NCBI GenBank assembly: GCA_018662825.1
Contig: JABJFI010000081.1
Coordinates: forward strand, 1-55,481
Source of the DNA: Methanobacteriota archaeon
GTDB lineage: Archaea > Thermoplasmatota > Poseidoniia > Poseidoniales > Poseidoniaceae
Direction of reading: 5' to 3'
DNA: 55,481 nucleotides
Below, one piece after another: positions 17,162 through 27,030 of this stretch. The translations under genes and the position numbers were made by a program. The stretch's first letter is position 1. Every line of letters starts with the position of its first letter. The notes beneath the pieces are model-generated. The model did not search any database. It was not told where the DNA came from and saw only the letters and a program-made list of their open reading frames with translations.

Positions 17162-18562
17162 TCATTCCGGAGAACGCGGACCAGTCATATCTTCTGGACG
17201 AACCCAAGCATCGAATTCTTCATTGGTCAAATAACCTAATTCTACAGCAGACTCTCTGAGCGTCGTGCCCTTTTCGTGCGCGTTTTTCGCGATTTTCGCG
17301 GCTTTATCATAACCGATGTGATTGTTGAGTGCTGTGACAAGCATCAATGAATTCTCAAGATGTGATGCAATGTTTTCCTTAACAGGCTCTAATCCTTCGA
17401 CGCATTTTGTTCGAAATGCTGTGCATGAATCGCTGAGTAGTTGAATCGAATGAAGGAGATTGTGAATCATCATTGGTTTGAACACGTTTAATTCGAAATT
17501 ACCCTGACTTCCACCAACGGTAATTGCAGTGTTATTGCCCATGACTTGACAACAAACCATGGTCATTGCTTCGGCTTGAGTTGGATTCACTTTACCGGGC
17601 ATAATCGAAGAACCAGGCTCATTCGCAGGCAAAGCCAACTCGCCAAATCCACACCGCGGTCCCGAGCCGAGCCAGCGAATATCATTGGCGATTTTCATTA
17701 ACGACACTGCAAGAGTGTTGAGTGCTCCAGATGCTGCGACAATGGCATCATGAGCAGCAAGTTGGGCGAATTTATTTTCTGCAGAGCAGAAGGTTAGGCC
17801 TGTAATGTTGGCAATTTCATCCGCAACCATTTGTGCAAACAATGGGTGTGTATTGAGTCCTGTTCCTACGGCAGTGCCGCCAAGAGCCAGTTCAAACAAA
17901 TCATCCAAGGCGAAATCAAGACGCCTTAAATCCGCATCCAGTTGAGCAACCCACCCAGAGACTTCTTGTCCAAGTGTAAGAGGCACAGCATCCATCAAAT
18001 GTGTTCGGCCAATTTTAACAATATCCTTCCATGCTTCAGATTTTTCTGCCAAAGCGTTTCGCAGAGCACGAACACTTGGGAGCAACGAATGTGTAATTGC
18101 TTCCGCCGCAGAAATATGCATTGCAGTTGGGAAAGTGTCATTTGAAGATTGAGCGCGATTGACGTGATCGTTTGGATGAACGGGGTCTTTTGAACCAAGA
18201 ACGCCACCTGCAAGTTCTATTGCTCGATTTGCAATCACTTCATTTGCATTCATATTTGTTTGAGTTCCACTGCCGGTTTGCCAAACTCGAAGCGGAAAAT
18301 GCTCATCTAGGCAATTGTCCAATACTTCTTGAGAGGCTGCAATAATGAGGTCGCCAACTTCAGGGTCAAGTTGCTTCAAGGCCACATTTGTTTTAGCAGC
18401 AGCTTGTTTGAGAATTCCAAAAGCACGGATGACGCCAGCAGGCATAGTATCTGCGCCAATATCGAAATTAATTAGCGAACGAGCGGTCTGACAACCATAA
18501 TATTTGTCTGCAGGAACTTCCAGTTCCCCCATGGTATCGGCTTCGATACGAACATCGGCCAT
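17162..18562 (-). CDS. fumC: Fumarate hydratase, class II
   Basis: Interconverts fumarate and malate in the TCA cycle; an iron-free homotetramer. At 466 residues it has the usual length. Seen: '[29 protein letters not shown]', '[22 protein letters not shown]', '[22 protein letters not shown]', '[18 protein letters not shown]', and the superfamily signature '[16 protein letters not shown]', which carries the catalytic Ser loop. The start at 18562 is set by the family N-terminus; the frame extends 18 codons further without similarity. Class II fumarase in an archaeon suggests bacterial ancestry, as commonly seen in Marine Group II. Confidence 0.96.
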   Translation of the reverse strand: MADVRIEADTMGELEVPADKYYGCQTARSLINFDIGADTMPAGVIRAFGILKQAAAKTNVALKQLDPEVGDLIIAASQEVLDNCLDEHFPLRVWQTGSGTQTNMNANEVIANRAIELAGGVLGSKDPVHPNDHVNRAQSSNDTFPTAMHISAAEAITHSLLPSVRALRNALAEKSEAWKDIVKIGRTHLMDAVPLTLGQEVSGWVAQLDADLRRLDFALDDLFELALGGTAVGTGLNTHPLFAQMVADEIANITGLTFCSAENKFAQLAAHDAIVAASGALNTLAVSLMKIANDIRWLGSGPRCGFGELALPANEPGSSIMPGKVNPTQAEAMTMVCCQVMGNNTAITVGGSQGNFELNVFKPMMIHNLLHSIQLLSDSCTAFRTKCVEGLEPVKENIASHLENSLMLVTALNNHIGYDKAAKIAKNAHEKGTTLRESAVELGYLTNEEFDAWVRPEDMTGPRSPE

Positions 18563-18740
18563 GCTCAACCCTCGGGGCTGAACTTCTTCACAGTTCGCAC
18601 AGATATCCCGTTGCAAGTCAAAACGGCTTGAAATTCCAGATTATACTTCGCAGTGTGACGGTACAGGCCACCATACTAACATCTTATGCACTTGGAATGA
18701 AACCCAACCCAAAACGAGTAAAATGCAATTTACAAGTTGC

Positions 18741-18763
18741 AAAAAGGCCTACTGGGGGCCTTT
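18741..18763 (-). terminator. Stem-loop terminator after the cyclophilin gene
   Basis: On the minus strand the sequence is AAAGGCC, a 7-nt loop, GGCC followed by TTTTT. It is a perfect 7-bp stem with a T run and sits about 22 nt beyond the stop at 18786, the position expected for transcription termination. Confidence 0.6.
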
Positions 18764-18785
18764 GTAGCGGATGAAGAATTTTCAA

Positions 18786-19265
18786 TCACTGAAGAGTAAC
18801 CCGAATGATTTGTTGTGGAACTCGAGGGCGGTCGCCAGGGAGTTTATCACACATTTCGATGGATTTGACAACATCCATTCCATCGACCACTTCGCCAAAG
18901 ACTGCATGGTTCCCATTTAGGTGTGGCGTAGGTACGGTTGTGAGGAAAAATTGCGACCCACCAGTATTTGGCCCAGCATTTGCCATAGAGAAGATACCAG
19001 GCCTGTCGTGCTTGAGGGCGAGAGCAGATGGCTCACAGGGGATTTCCCAGCCCGGGCCGCCTTGTCCAGCTCGGCGCGACCTTGGATCACTGGAATGAGG
19101 GCAACCGCCTTGAATCATGAAATTTTCAATTACACGGTGAAAGTGGAGTCCATTGTAATGCCCAGCCTTGACTAATTTAACAAAATTTGCAACAGTATCT
19201 GGTGCTTTTTCGTTGTAGAGATTAATGGTAATATTTCCTGCACTGGTTTCCATAAGGGCTTGCAT
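18786..19265 (-). CDS. Peptidyl-prolyl cis-trans isomerase, cyclophilin type
   Basis: A 159-residue cytosolic cyclophilin that speeds proline isomerisation during folding. Motifs: 'APDTVANFVKLVKAGHYNGLHFHRVIENFMIQGG' (catalytic Arg in FHRV), 'FSMANAGPNTGGSQFFLTT' and 'HLNGNHAVFGEVVDGMDVV'. The cyclosporin-site Trp is replaced by His in 'TPHLNGNHAVFG', as in many prokaryotic members. The ATG at 19265 has GGAGAG upstream; 19253 is an alternative. It lies 66 nt after the surface-protein gene on the same strand and ends at a strong stem-loop terminator. Confidence 0.95.
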   Translation of the reverse strand: MQALMETSAGNITINLYNEKAPDTVANFVKLVKAGHYNGLHFHRVIENFMIQGGCPHSSDPRSRRAGQGGPGWEIPCEPSALALKHDRPGIFSMANAGPNTGGSQFFLTTVPTPHLNGNHAVFGEVVDGMDVVKSIEMCDKLPGDRPRVPQQIIRVTLQ

Positions 19266-19331
19266 AATACTCTCCAGCCAGCGGAGGGTCATGAGCATTC
19301 GCCTGCTTACCTTTCTATCGAATTTGAACAA

Positions 19332-22300
19332 TCAGACCTTCAACCAAGGGCGGAAGTGCTGGTCTGCATATGTTCTGGCATAATCCGCAGGGTATCCTGC
19401 CGCAATCAATTGCTGTTCGTAAGCGATTTGTTCAGGCGTGATGGTTGGGTCAGTTGTAGGTACGCCTGTTACTGAGGCATAGGCCATTTGTTGTTGACTA
19501 AACATTTTGTCCTCATCATTACTCTTTCGTCCACGAACAACCAATACAAGTGAAAGTAAGAGAATCAAAACAGCGGCTAATATTATTCCAAGAGTCGTAT
19601 TTGAAAATCCTAGAACACCCGAATCAGATTGGGCACCATCGTCTTCATTCGTACCATCGTCGCCTTCATTGGAAGTCGAGTCATCATTGCCGCCATCAGT
19701 AATATTGCCATCTATTGTTTCATTACTGTCAATGGTTGTGTTGTCGCCTGGGTTGTTTTGTTCATCTTCAGACTCACAGCCATCAGCTCCGACGACTGTT
19801 CCAGCAGGAGTGTTTGGGCATTGGTCATCGATATCATCGACCCCATCATCATCAGCATCGGTGTCTGCTGGAGGGCAACCATTGCCCCCAACCCCATTTG
19901 CCACTCCCGGCACAACAGGACATGCATCTCCATCAATTCCTTCGGGATTATCTCCATATGAATCGCCATCACTATCGAGTGCCTGACTATCATCGAAAGG
20001 CCATAAATCATTGAGATTGGAGACGCCATCACCATCAAGGTCGGCACATCCAACACGGTCGATTGTAGAATCTCCGTAGGTCGTAGGGCAATCATCGACG
20101 ACCCCATCGCCACCATCTGAGGTGTTGAAACCGTCTCGGTCGACATCATTGGCCCACAATTCCTCTTCATTTTGGATAAAGAACGGCGTTCCGATTTCTT
20201 GGTTATTCGTCTCATCTGATTCCATTAAGACATCATTGACATCAATGGTAAGTCGGCAGTTGTAGAATCCTGTGGCTTGCTCATCAACAGTTGAATAGTA
20301 TTCAGCGCCAGAGCCAAAGGTCGTGTTGTATTCACCATACACAACGACTGTTTTCGTCGCCATTCGTGCCACATCATCGCCATTCGAATCAATAAGGTCG
20401 AGATGAAGAGTAATACTGATTGAATTAGCATCACCGCGTAAACTTACCAAATCCCATGTGATTTGGACCTCTGAACCAGAGGTATGATTGGTCGGGCACA
20501 CAAGAGAAGAGATACCAACATCAGCAGGGGCCGAATCCAAATTTTCAATCGATAGATTGTAGAATCCAGCACCACCAGTAGAATCAATGATGAGAACGTA
20601 ATCCTTGCTCACCCCCTCATATTCAGTATCATAAGAAGTGAAAAGGATGCCAAAGCTGGTGTTGTCAGCATAGGCGATTAAATTACCACTAATATCTTGC
20701 AATGTTGCAGAAAACGGCACAGCAGGGTCTGCAGAAAATTCAATTTCGAAATTCTTTCCATCATTCACGGTGAATGAAAATACATCAGATTCATCGAGGC
20801 CGCTGAAGCATCCTTCTCCTACGAGGGTAGGGTTTTGCCCAACATTGATTCCATTGCCAGCCGGAGCATCTTGCCCCAAGCCCAAGTCATCTTGTTGGCC
20901 GCAGTTGAATGCATTCGGGTCCACACCTTCGGTTTCGATGATTAATGTATAGACGCCAAGACTTAGCCAAGACTCGACACTGATGTAGAATGTACCGCCA
21001 ACACCGCCGAAGTCGTCATCGTCAACTGTGGTAACTTCTTCATCAATAGAAGAGGAAAAGAACCCTCGGTCAAACCACTCGCCTTGGTCATCACGTAGGT
21101 ATAAATCAGCATCTTGGTCGGGAGAATTGACAAGTGTAACTGTGACATTGAGACCTGGGGAGACATCGATTTCAAACCAATCGACATCATCAACATCTTT
21201 GTGAATACATCCATTGAGCGTCATTGAAACATCTATTCCGAGATAGATGGAGTTGGCAGCATCTGCCCCTGCATCGCCGCCAGACAATGCATCATCTTGA
21301 ACAGGGCAAGATGTTGCTTTTGAATCAACAAGCAATTCATTGTATGAATTTTCTGTGTTATCCGTATCACTTTTCTCACTGATTTGTTCATCGGAGTCAA
21401 CCATGGCAATGATTGTGTAATTTCCACCTTGGGTATTCGATGGGATTGTAACCATGAGTTGGAAAATCCCCGTTTCATTTATGTCCAAGGACGAGATACT
21501 CATGTTACCAATTTCAACATCGTGGTCGGCAAGCCCGCTATCAACCGAAAGCCATGCGGTGAGTAGAGAGGCTGGAGCAAGTTGAGTTCCCGTATTGTTT
21601 ACTTCCACATCGTATGTTATGCTGTCTCCAGCATTTGCAGAGAGAGGTCCTGAGAGATTTTCAATAACCAAGTTTGGTGCAGGTGTCGAGTAATTCGTCC
21701 AAACATCAAGTGTCCAATTGACCCCCGTTCCCGAGCGTGAGAGGTTGACATAATAGGTGCCACCGATTCCATCAAAAGCAGTTCCAAGGGATGAAACAGC
21801 CCCCTCGTTTCCAGAGAATGAAACCGACATATCAACATCAGAAGCACCATATGTTAGATCGATAAAGGCAGTCACTGGCTGGTCAAGGGTGAGTGTGACA
21901 TCAATCGAATGGTTTGCGGGAACATCAAATGCAAAGACGTCATTTTTATCGACACCATCGATACATCCAGTGTACGAGGCTGTCACATTGGTTCCCATAG
22001 AGGTCGCATTAGTTTGGTTACTTGTAGCATCATTCCCCAAACCAGCATCATCTTGACCGTTTGGATGAAGGTCTTCACACGATTCTCCTACCAGCATTAC
22101 ACCAGTTGATGCTAAGAAATTATTCGACTCGTTTTTTTCGGTTACGTTATCGTACCCATCGACAAAGAGCAACCAGTAATAGGTACCGTTTGCTAAATTT
22201 GACGGAAGAACAACTTGTGCGGTTGTCGTACGACTTGTATTTTCATTGAGAGCAGCTTCTGGTTCAGATGCATCAATGAGGTCATCTCCGAAGTCAGATA

Positions 22301-23045
22301 TTTGGTCGGTTGAAAGGATAAATTGAACATCAAAAGGGTCTGAAGTTGCATTGTAAATATTCTCGACGACGTATTCGACGTTTACTGTTGCACCCGGTTG
22401 TCCCGAGGCAGGCTCGTTAATCGAAGTTAACGTCAAATCGGGTTGAGGTGGTGTATCATTGGTCCATGTTCGGAGTGAATACTGACCATCGCCACTGTAA
22501 ACAAATACCTCAATGAAGAAATTTCCTGCATTGCCGGAAATAGAAGTTCCCGAAGTACTAACTTTTTCCAAAGCAGTAATCGATCGAGAGGAATCCACAT
22601 ATGTGCCAGATGAATCGATGAGATATAGGTCAAAGTCAGCATTGCTTGGAACCGTCAATTCAACATCCACATCTTTACCGGCAGTGATGGTGACTTCATA
22701 CCAGTCTTCGGTATCGGTTGAATCCATACATCCTTGGGTACCGGTTTGACCACTGTTTGGATTTGTTCCAAGACTTCGAGATGTATTGGCATCCCCTCCT
22801 GCATCACCGGGTGTACCAGCATCTGATTGAGTTACACACGCGGCACGCCCTCCAGTCGTGGACTTTTGATTAGGTTCTTTGAACAAGAGTTGATTTGGTT
22901 GTTTTATCAAGTCCATTTCCATGTGTTCTTTAGACAAATTAGTTTCTACATCTATCTGTTCTTCAAGGGCGGATACCATGGGGACCATGGCAGCAAAAAA
23001 GAATAGAAATGTAAGGCCAATAGCGCTGAGACGCACATTCTGCAT
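19332..23045 (-). CDS. Giant anchored surface protein with PPC, CARDB and TSP3 repeats
   Basis: A 1,237-residue type I membrane protein. Order: signal peptide (about 1-26); four PPC-type beta domains recognisable by 'DTEDWYEVTITAGKDVDVELT' and later copies ('VDDVDWFEIDVSPG', 'LDESDVFSFTVNDG'); interleaved CARDB-like domains ('GQPGATVNVEYVVENIYN', 'NAGDSITYDVEVNNTG', 'VDEQATGFYNC'); a Ca-binding thrombospondin-type-3 stretch ('DLDGDGVSNLNDLWP', 'DADDDGVDDIDDQCP'); a Ser/Asp/Asn spacer; one helix (1151-1170); and a 67-residue cytosolic tail ending in 'AAGYPADYARTYADQHF'. Such architecture suggests an elongated stalk for surface binding or S-layer-like cover. No catalytic domain was seen. Confidence 0.9.
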   Translation of the reverse strand: MQNVRLSAIGLTFLFFFAAMVPMVSALEEQIDVETNLSKEHMEMDLIKQPNQLLFKEPNQKSTTGGRAACVTQSDAGTPGDAGGDANTSRSLGTNPNSGQTGTQGCMDSTDTEDWYEVTITAGKDVDVELTVPSNADFDLYLIDSSGTYVDSSRSITALEKVSTSGTSISGNAGNFFIEVFVYSGDGQYSLRTWTNDTPPQPDLTLTSINEPASGQPGATVNVEYVVENIYNATSDPFDVQFILSTDQISDFGDDLIDASEPEAALNENTSRTTTAQVVLPSNLANGTYYWLLFVDGYDNVTEKNESNNFLASTGVMLVGESCEDLHPNGQDDAGLGNDATSNQTNATSMGTNVTASYTGCIDGVDKNDVFAFDVPANHSIDVTLTLDQPVTAFIDLTYGASDVDMSVSFSGNEGAVSSLGTAFDGIGGTYYVNLSRSGTGVNWTLDVWTNYSTPAPNLVIENLSGPLSANAGDSITYDVEVNNTGTQLAPASLLTAWLSVDSGLADHDVEIGNMSISSLDINETGIFQLMVTIPSNTQGGNYTIIAMVDSDEQISEKSDTDNTENSYNELLVDSKATSCPVQDDALSGGDAGADAANSIYLGIDVSMTLNGCIHKDVDDVDWFEIDVSPGLNVTVTLVNSPDQDADLYLRDDQGEWFDRGFFSSSIDEEVTTVDDDDFGGVGGTFYISVESWLSLGVYTLIIETEGVDPNAFNCGQQDDLGLGQDAPAGNGINVGQNPTLVGEGCFSGLDESDVFSFTVNDGKNFEIEFSADPAVPFSATLQDISGNLIAYADNTSFGILFTSYDTEYEGVSKDYVLIIDSTGGAGFYNLSIENLDSAPADVGISSLVCPTNHTSGSEVQITWDLVSLRGDANSISITLHLDLIDSNGDDVARMATKTVVVYGEYNTTFGSGAEYYSTVDEQATGFYNCRLTIDVNDVLMESDETNNQEIGTPFFIQNEEELWANDVDRDGFNTSDGGDGVVDDCPTTYGDSTIDRVGCADLDGDGVSNLNDLWPFDDSQALDSDGDSYGDNPEGIDGDACPVVPGVANGVGGNGCPPADTDADDDGVDDIDDQCPNTPAGTVVGADGCESEDEQNNPGDNTTIDSNETIDGNITDGGNDDSTSNEGDDGTNEDDGAQSDSGVLGFSNTTLGIILAAVLILLLSLVLVVRGRKSNDEDKMFSQQQMAYASVTGVPTTDPTITPEQIAYEQQLIAAGYPADYARTYADQHFRPWLKV

Positions 23046-23090
23046 AGCCTTACGGCTACTTACACCATTATCAAACCTCGGATAATTAAA

Positions 23091-24023
23091 TCAAGCAAAT
23101 GCTTGCTCGATTTCGCTTGATAAGTTGTCAAAGCGTCCTTGCAGTTCCTTCATTGCACCGTTGAAAGCCTGTTCTGGAGTAAGACTTCCATCAGTTTCGT
23201 AATTGAAAACGTATGCTCCTTCAACAGGTTCCATAGTGATTGCATCGTCGAAGTCGCCATCACGATTTGTGCCAGGACCGACTTGGTGAAGTGCATTTTC
23301 AAGATCAAGCAGATGATTGACATCTGTTAATTTCTTGTCTTTACCGAAAAGTTTCGCATCGATTGGCTTACCGTCAGAAGTTGTTAGGCCAAGGTCAAAC
23401 AAAACCTTCGCCTTCTTTGGTTTGTTGAGAGTTGCAACATTGTGTTGACGGAATCCGACAGCGGCAACTGGAGACCACTTTGCGTGGTCTCGGCCACGGC
23501 CAAGGGTTGCAAATGCGTAGAATTCGAGGTATTGGCCCTTTGAAAGAATTGTCAAAGGAATGCGCTTATGTTCTTCTCGAATGTCAAACATTTGGTCAGA
23601 AATAGTGGTTAGGTCACCAGCATAAACAGTACGGTATTCTTCATCAGAATCTTCAGAAGGTCCTTCTTTTCGGACGTGATAAAGAACTTGACAGGTCATG
23701 CAACCTTTGGATTCTTCAGCCATATCCTTGCAAGTAGGGCAATCGTCAGGGAATGCGATGCCTTCTTCAGGGAATGTAGGGACTGGAATCATTGCAAGTC
23801 GGTGAGCGATTGTTTCGTCAGGTAAAACGTTGACAGATTCGAAAACCTGTCCTTTGTTATCTTGATGAGTTCCTTGGTCGAAATTGACTCGATCGATTGC
23901 CAATTTGGGGACATCCGCAATCAGTGCACGGCGAATAGCATTCACTTGTGCAGCATCAGTGTTTGTCAAAAGAATTCTAATTGCATTGCCTTTTGGCCAG
24001 CCATCAACGATTTGTACATCCAT
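23091..24023 (-). CDS. rpoD: DNA-directed RNA polymerase subunit D (Rpo3)
   Basis: The archaeal counterpart of Rpb3/alpha; with subunit L it forms the assembly platform of RNA polymerase. Features: 'LTNTDAAQVNAIRRALIADVPKLAIDRVNF' (alpha/D motif), 'LPDETIAHRLAMIPVPT', then an inserted CPTC...CMTC four-cysteine loop (about residues 95-111), and 'CQVLYHVRKEGP'. At 310 residues it is longer than most archaeal D subunits (about 260), because of an insertion near residues 205-260. The ATG at 24023 has GAGGTGG five bases upstream. Last gene of the uS13-uS4-uS11-D operon. Confidence 0.95.
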   Translation of the reverse strand: MDVQIVDGWPKGNAIRILLTNTDAAQVNAIRRALIADVPKLAIDRVNFDQGTHQDNKGQVFESVNVLPDETIAHRLAMIPVPTFPEEGIAFPDDCPTCKDMAEESKGCMTCQVLYHVRKEGPSEDSDEEYRTVYAGDLTTISDQMFDIREEHKRIPLTILSKGQYLEFYAFATLGRGRDHAKWSPVAAVGFRQHNVATLNKPKKAKVLFDLGLTTSDGKPIDAKLFGKDKKLTDVNHLLDLENALHQVGPGTNRDGDFDDAITMEPVEGAYVFNYETDGSLTPEQAFNGAMKELQGRFDNLSSEIEQAFA

Positions 24024-24040
24024 TTTTTCCACCTCAAAAA

Positions 24041-24424
24041 TCAAACACGACGGCCACGACGGCCACCCTTCTTCTTAGTACCATCGTGAGCAATTGGCGT
24101 CACGTCTTCGATACGAGTGATTGTCATTCCAGCACGGGTAAGTGCACGAATTGCAGCTTGTGCGCCAGGTCCAGTATTGTTGGAGAGGTTGCCACCAGGT
24201 GCTCGGTATTTGATAATAAGTTGTGTGAATTCCTTGTCCTTAAGGTCGTCTGCCATCTTTTCAGCAGCACGAGTTGCAGCGAATTGGCCACCACTGTCTT
24301 TGGATGATTTGACAACTTGTCCACCTGAACAGGTCGTGATTGTTTCAGCACCGGTTAAGTCCGTTGCAGTCAGTAGAATGTTGTTGTATGAACTGAAAAT
24401 ATTGATAATTGCACGTCGTGTCAT
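24041..24424 (-). CDS. rps11: Small ribosomal subunit protein uS11
   Basis: A 127-residue platform protein of the small subunit. It shows '[23 protein letters not shown]', '[21 protein letters not shown]', '[29 protein letters not shown]', and the basic C-terminus '[11 protein letters not shown]'. The ATG overlaps the rps4 stop (TGATG), showing translational coupling. Confidence 0.97.
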   Translation of the reverse strand: MTRRAIINIFSSYNNILLTATDLTGAETITTCSGGQVVKSSKDSGGQFAATRAAEKMADDLKDKEFTQLIIKYRAPGGNLSNNTGPGAQAAIRALTRAGMTITRIEDVTPIAHDGTKKKGGRRGRRV

Positions 24425-25086
24425 CACTCGTCACCTCCAGTTTCTTTTGCCGAAGGGGCTTCTTCAGCAGCAGAGACCACTTCTTCAGCGAACTCTTTGC
24501 TTGCTTCTGGATCCACTTCTTCTTCTTCAACACCGTATTCAGCAGAAGATGCTCGTCCGTCAATTGCTTTTCGGATTGGATGCTCTGGGTTATCAATCCA
24601 CGGGCAACTTGGATGCCAGGTGAGTTGTTCTTCTTCATCTCGAGAAAGTGGATAGGATGGGATAGTAACTTTTTGACTTCCAATCACAATTTTACCGTGG
24701 GTGACAAATTGTCGTGCTTGCTTCATTGAGATTGCAAGACCCTTGTAGTAGACTTGTGCTTGAAGGCGGCGGTTGAGAATATCTTCAGTGCTCAAAGAGA
24801 GGATATCGTCAAGTTTGGCGTCAGAAGCAATCAATCCTTTGTTGTGTAGCGAATGAAGCAAATCGTCCATTTCTCGCTTGCCATGAGCCTCACTAGTATC
24901 AACCATACCAATCAAGCGCATTGCTTGACGTCGATGTCGTCGAAGTTGAGACTTAGCCTTCCAAATCTCTCGCATGTTTTTCAAACCGTGATTAGCTTGA
25001 ATCGCATGCTCTTCTTCGATACGTGCAGCCTTCCAAGGATGGGAAGGCGTGTCAAACTTAGGTCGTGCAAACTTTGGTTCTCCCAT
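24424..25086 (-). CDS. rps4: Small ribosomal subunit protein uS4
   Basis: A 220-residue archaeal uS4: N-terminal '[20 protein letters not shown]', '[13 protein letters not shown]', and the S4 RNA-binding domain '[43 protein letters not shown]'. The C-terminus has an acidic extension rich in Glu and Ala (about residues 180-220), common in this lineage. GGAGG lies upstream of the ATG at 25086. It is second in the operon. Confidence 0.97.
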   Translation of the reverse strand: MGEPKFARPKFDTPSHPWKAARIEEEHAIQANHGLKNMREIWKAKSQLRRHRRQAMRLIGMVDTSEAHGKREMDDLLHSLHNKGLIASDAKLDDILSLSTEDILNRRLQAQVYYKGLAISMKQARQFVTHGKIVIGSQKVTIPSYPLSRDEEEQLTWHPSCPWIDNPEHPIRKAIDGRASSAEYGVEEEEVDPEASKEFAEEVVSAAEEAPSAKETGGDE

Positions 25087-25102
25087 TCATTATCCCTCCA
25101 AA

Positions 25103-25570
25103 TCATTTCTTTCGGCTTACACCAAGTGTAAGTCCACCACGGCCATTTGAACGACCGCGTTGTCCACGAACTTTGTTTCCGCTTGCGTGGCGAACACCAC
25201 GGTAGCACTTCATGGTTCGAAGACGGTTAATGTCGTCTTCAAGAGTAAGGGTTACTTGTTGGCCTGTGAGGTGTAATTCATCACCGGTTTCAAGGTCACG
25301 TTGCCGGTTAAGCATCCAAAGAGGGACGGTTTCTGCATAGCCTTCAATGGCAACACGGAGTGTTTCTTGTTCATCAGCCGAGAGGTGGCCGGCGAGTGAA
25401 GCAGGGTCGAATCCGGTGTTCTTGCAAATCTGGATGGCGGTTCGTGGACCAACACCCCGAACAGCAGTCAAGGCTGTTGCTAGCGTTTTCTGTCCATCCA
25501 TGTCAGTATCTGCCATACGCAAGATGTAAGAGAAATCGTCTCCTAAATCTTCTTCCTTTGGTCGTGCCAT
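25103..25570 (-). CDS. rps13: Small ribosomal subunit protein uS13
   Basis: A 155-residue head protein of the small subunit: 'FSYILRMADTDMDGQKTLATALTAVRGVG', the helix-hairpin-helix 'GPRTAIQICKNTG', and the C-terminal rRNA/tRNA-contacting 'YRGVRHASGNKVRGQRGRSNGRGG'. The ATG at 25570 is preceded by AGGTGA; a GTG nine bases upstream is the longer option. First gene of the operon. Confidence 0.97.
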   Translation of the reverse strand: MARPKEEDLGDDFSYILRMADTDMDGQKTLATALTAVRGVGPRTAIQICKNTGFDPASLAGHLSADEQETLRVAIEGYAETVPLWMLNRQRDLETGDELHLTGQQVTLTLEDDINRLRTMKCYRGVRHASGNKVRGQRGRSNGRGGLTLGVSRKK

Positions 25571-25624
25571 TGTGTTCACCTCTCCTTAACACGCAGTGTC
25601 AAGCAAGTTCCCGACCAACCCCCC

Positions 25625-25635
25625 CTATATCAAGA
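25625..25635 (-). promoter_or_regulatory. TATA-like box of the uS13 operon
   Basis: The minus strand reads TTGATATAGG about 55-65 nt upstream of the rps13 ATG, which would give a 5' leader of about 35 nt containing the AGGTGA ribosome-binding site. The 155-nt spacer holds no other feature. Confidence 0.35.
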
Positions 25636-25725
25636 CCGCGATACGCCTTCGCGGTACTGAGCACTGAAAACCATAGATTTTAGAGCGATTTTCTCCATGG
25701 ATTCGTGGTGCTAAAAGGATGCCAA

Positions 25726-27021
25726 TTATTCCGCAATACAAATGAGTAGCATTTCATCTCCTGGTTGTTGAACGAGAAAAGCCTCTCTCCGGCCGTGCCT
25801 CCGAGCAAGTTGACGGTCAATCGCACCCTGTATTTTGGGTTGAATTTCGGGAGCGAGCGGAACGCGAACGGTCATTTTTGAAACATCATGTTCTAGGATT
25901 AATTCCACTAATTGGTCGACGGTATCAAGGCCGAGATTAATTCGAGCCAATGCCACAACTCTCCCAGTAGCCTGAACCAGCATGCGGTCCATTTCATTCT
26001 CAAGGCGCAATGGATGTTGATGATGTATTTGGGGGCGGCGCCCTTCAACGACTCCCCATGTGATCTGCTCAGATTTTGTAACACTTTTCAACCACTCTTC
26101 GGCCAACCCACTCTCAACAAGCGCCGCATCGAGAATACTAATTCGTTCTCCACGCCTTGGTGGTTGGCGAAGGGGTGTTGGCAAACCATTGCCTGCGGCC
26201 AGAATTTCTCCGCCAGAAATCACATACGCTTCTTCGGTAATAGATGGAGGGATGCGAACAAAACGCCGTGCTACGCCTGTAGTAGAAGCACTACCAAGCC
26301 ACAAAGCCAAGCGGTCAACGCGACCTCTGCCCCGAGAAGTCCATACCCATGTCCGAGAGATTCCATTCCACACCTCATCGACCATTCTTTCGACGCCAAG
26401 ACGTTGGTCGTGGGTGAGTCTAGGTGATAAATCGAGAAGTAAGGCCGGACCGTTTTCACCTTCAGCTAAAAACGGCGCCCATCCCTTGAACACTTCATCA
26501 AGTCGAGGGGCCATCTCTTCAAGGCCGTGAGTACGACTATTCCGGGGCCGTGCAGGGTCTAGGTGAAGTAAGGCAATTGGTGGAAATTGTTCTAATTTTA
26601 GATGTTCAGCAATCATAGAACAAACGCCCTCACCATCTCGCCCATCCCCAGCAATAATACGGGTGTTTTGCATGCGCAAGGAATCCATTTCATTCCGGTA
26701 TTCAGCGATGGATTGTAGATTTACAGCGCTCGCTTGAGCGCGCAACACATCCAACTCCACACCTATTCCTGGGCGTTGAAGGAGTGCCATATGAGCGCCG
26801 AGTTGAATGCCACTTCCACAAGCACAATCCAGAATATATCCCTCGGGAAGAGTGAGTTGTGTTAAGAGATTTGAACGTGCTAAAGCAACCTGCCAAGGAG
26901 TGGCCAATGGTTTTCCTTGACTTGCATGATAGAATACCAAAGTTCCAGCGGCAGTTGAATCAGGTGCGAATTCAGTCAAACCAGTCGAATCAACTGTATT
27001 GGGGTTGAAAATATCAAGCAT
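25726..27021 (-). CDS. Class I SAM methyltransferase with THUMP-like C-terminal domain
   Basis: A 431-residue protein. The SAM-binding loop is 'YILDCACGSGIQLGAH' (residues 63-77), followed by 'GVELDVLRAQASAVNL' and the 'LLHLDPARPRNSRTHGLEEMAP' motif IV region. The C-terminal half resembles the THUMP-like domain of a widespread prokaryotic methylase family. The probable target is RNA. It lies downstream of pyrE in the same direction with a 9-nt gap, so the two are probably co-transcribed; the rps13 operon begins afterwards with its own promoter. Confidence 0.75.
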   Translation of the reverse strand: MLDIFNPNTVDSTGLTEFAPDSTAAGTLVFYHASQGKPLATPWQVALARSNLLTQLTLPEGYILDCACGSGIQLGAHMALLQRPGIGVELDVLRAQASAVNLQSIAEYRNEMDSLRMQNTRIIAGDGRDGEGVCSMIAEHLKLEQFPPIALLHLDPARPRNSRTHGLEEMAPRLDEVFKGWAPFLAEGENGPALLLDLSPRLTHDQRLGVERMVDEVWNGISRTWVWTSRGRGRVDRLALWLGSASTTGVARRFVRIPPSITEEAYVISGGEILAAGNGLPTPLRQPPRRGERISILDAALVESGLAEEWLKSVTKSEQITWGVVEGRRPQIHHQHPLRLENEMDRMLVQATGRVVALARINLGLDTVDQLVELILEHDVSKMTVRVPLAPEIQPKIQGAIDRQLARRHGRREAFLVQQPGDEMLLICIAE

Positions 27022-27030
27022 ATTTCTGCC

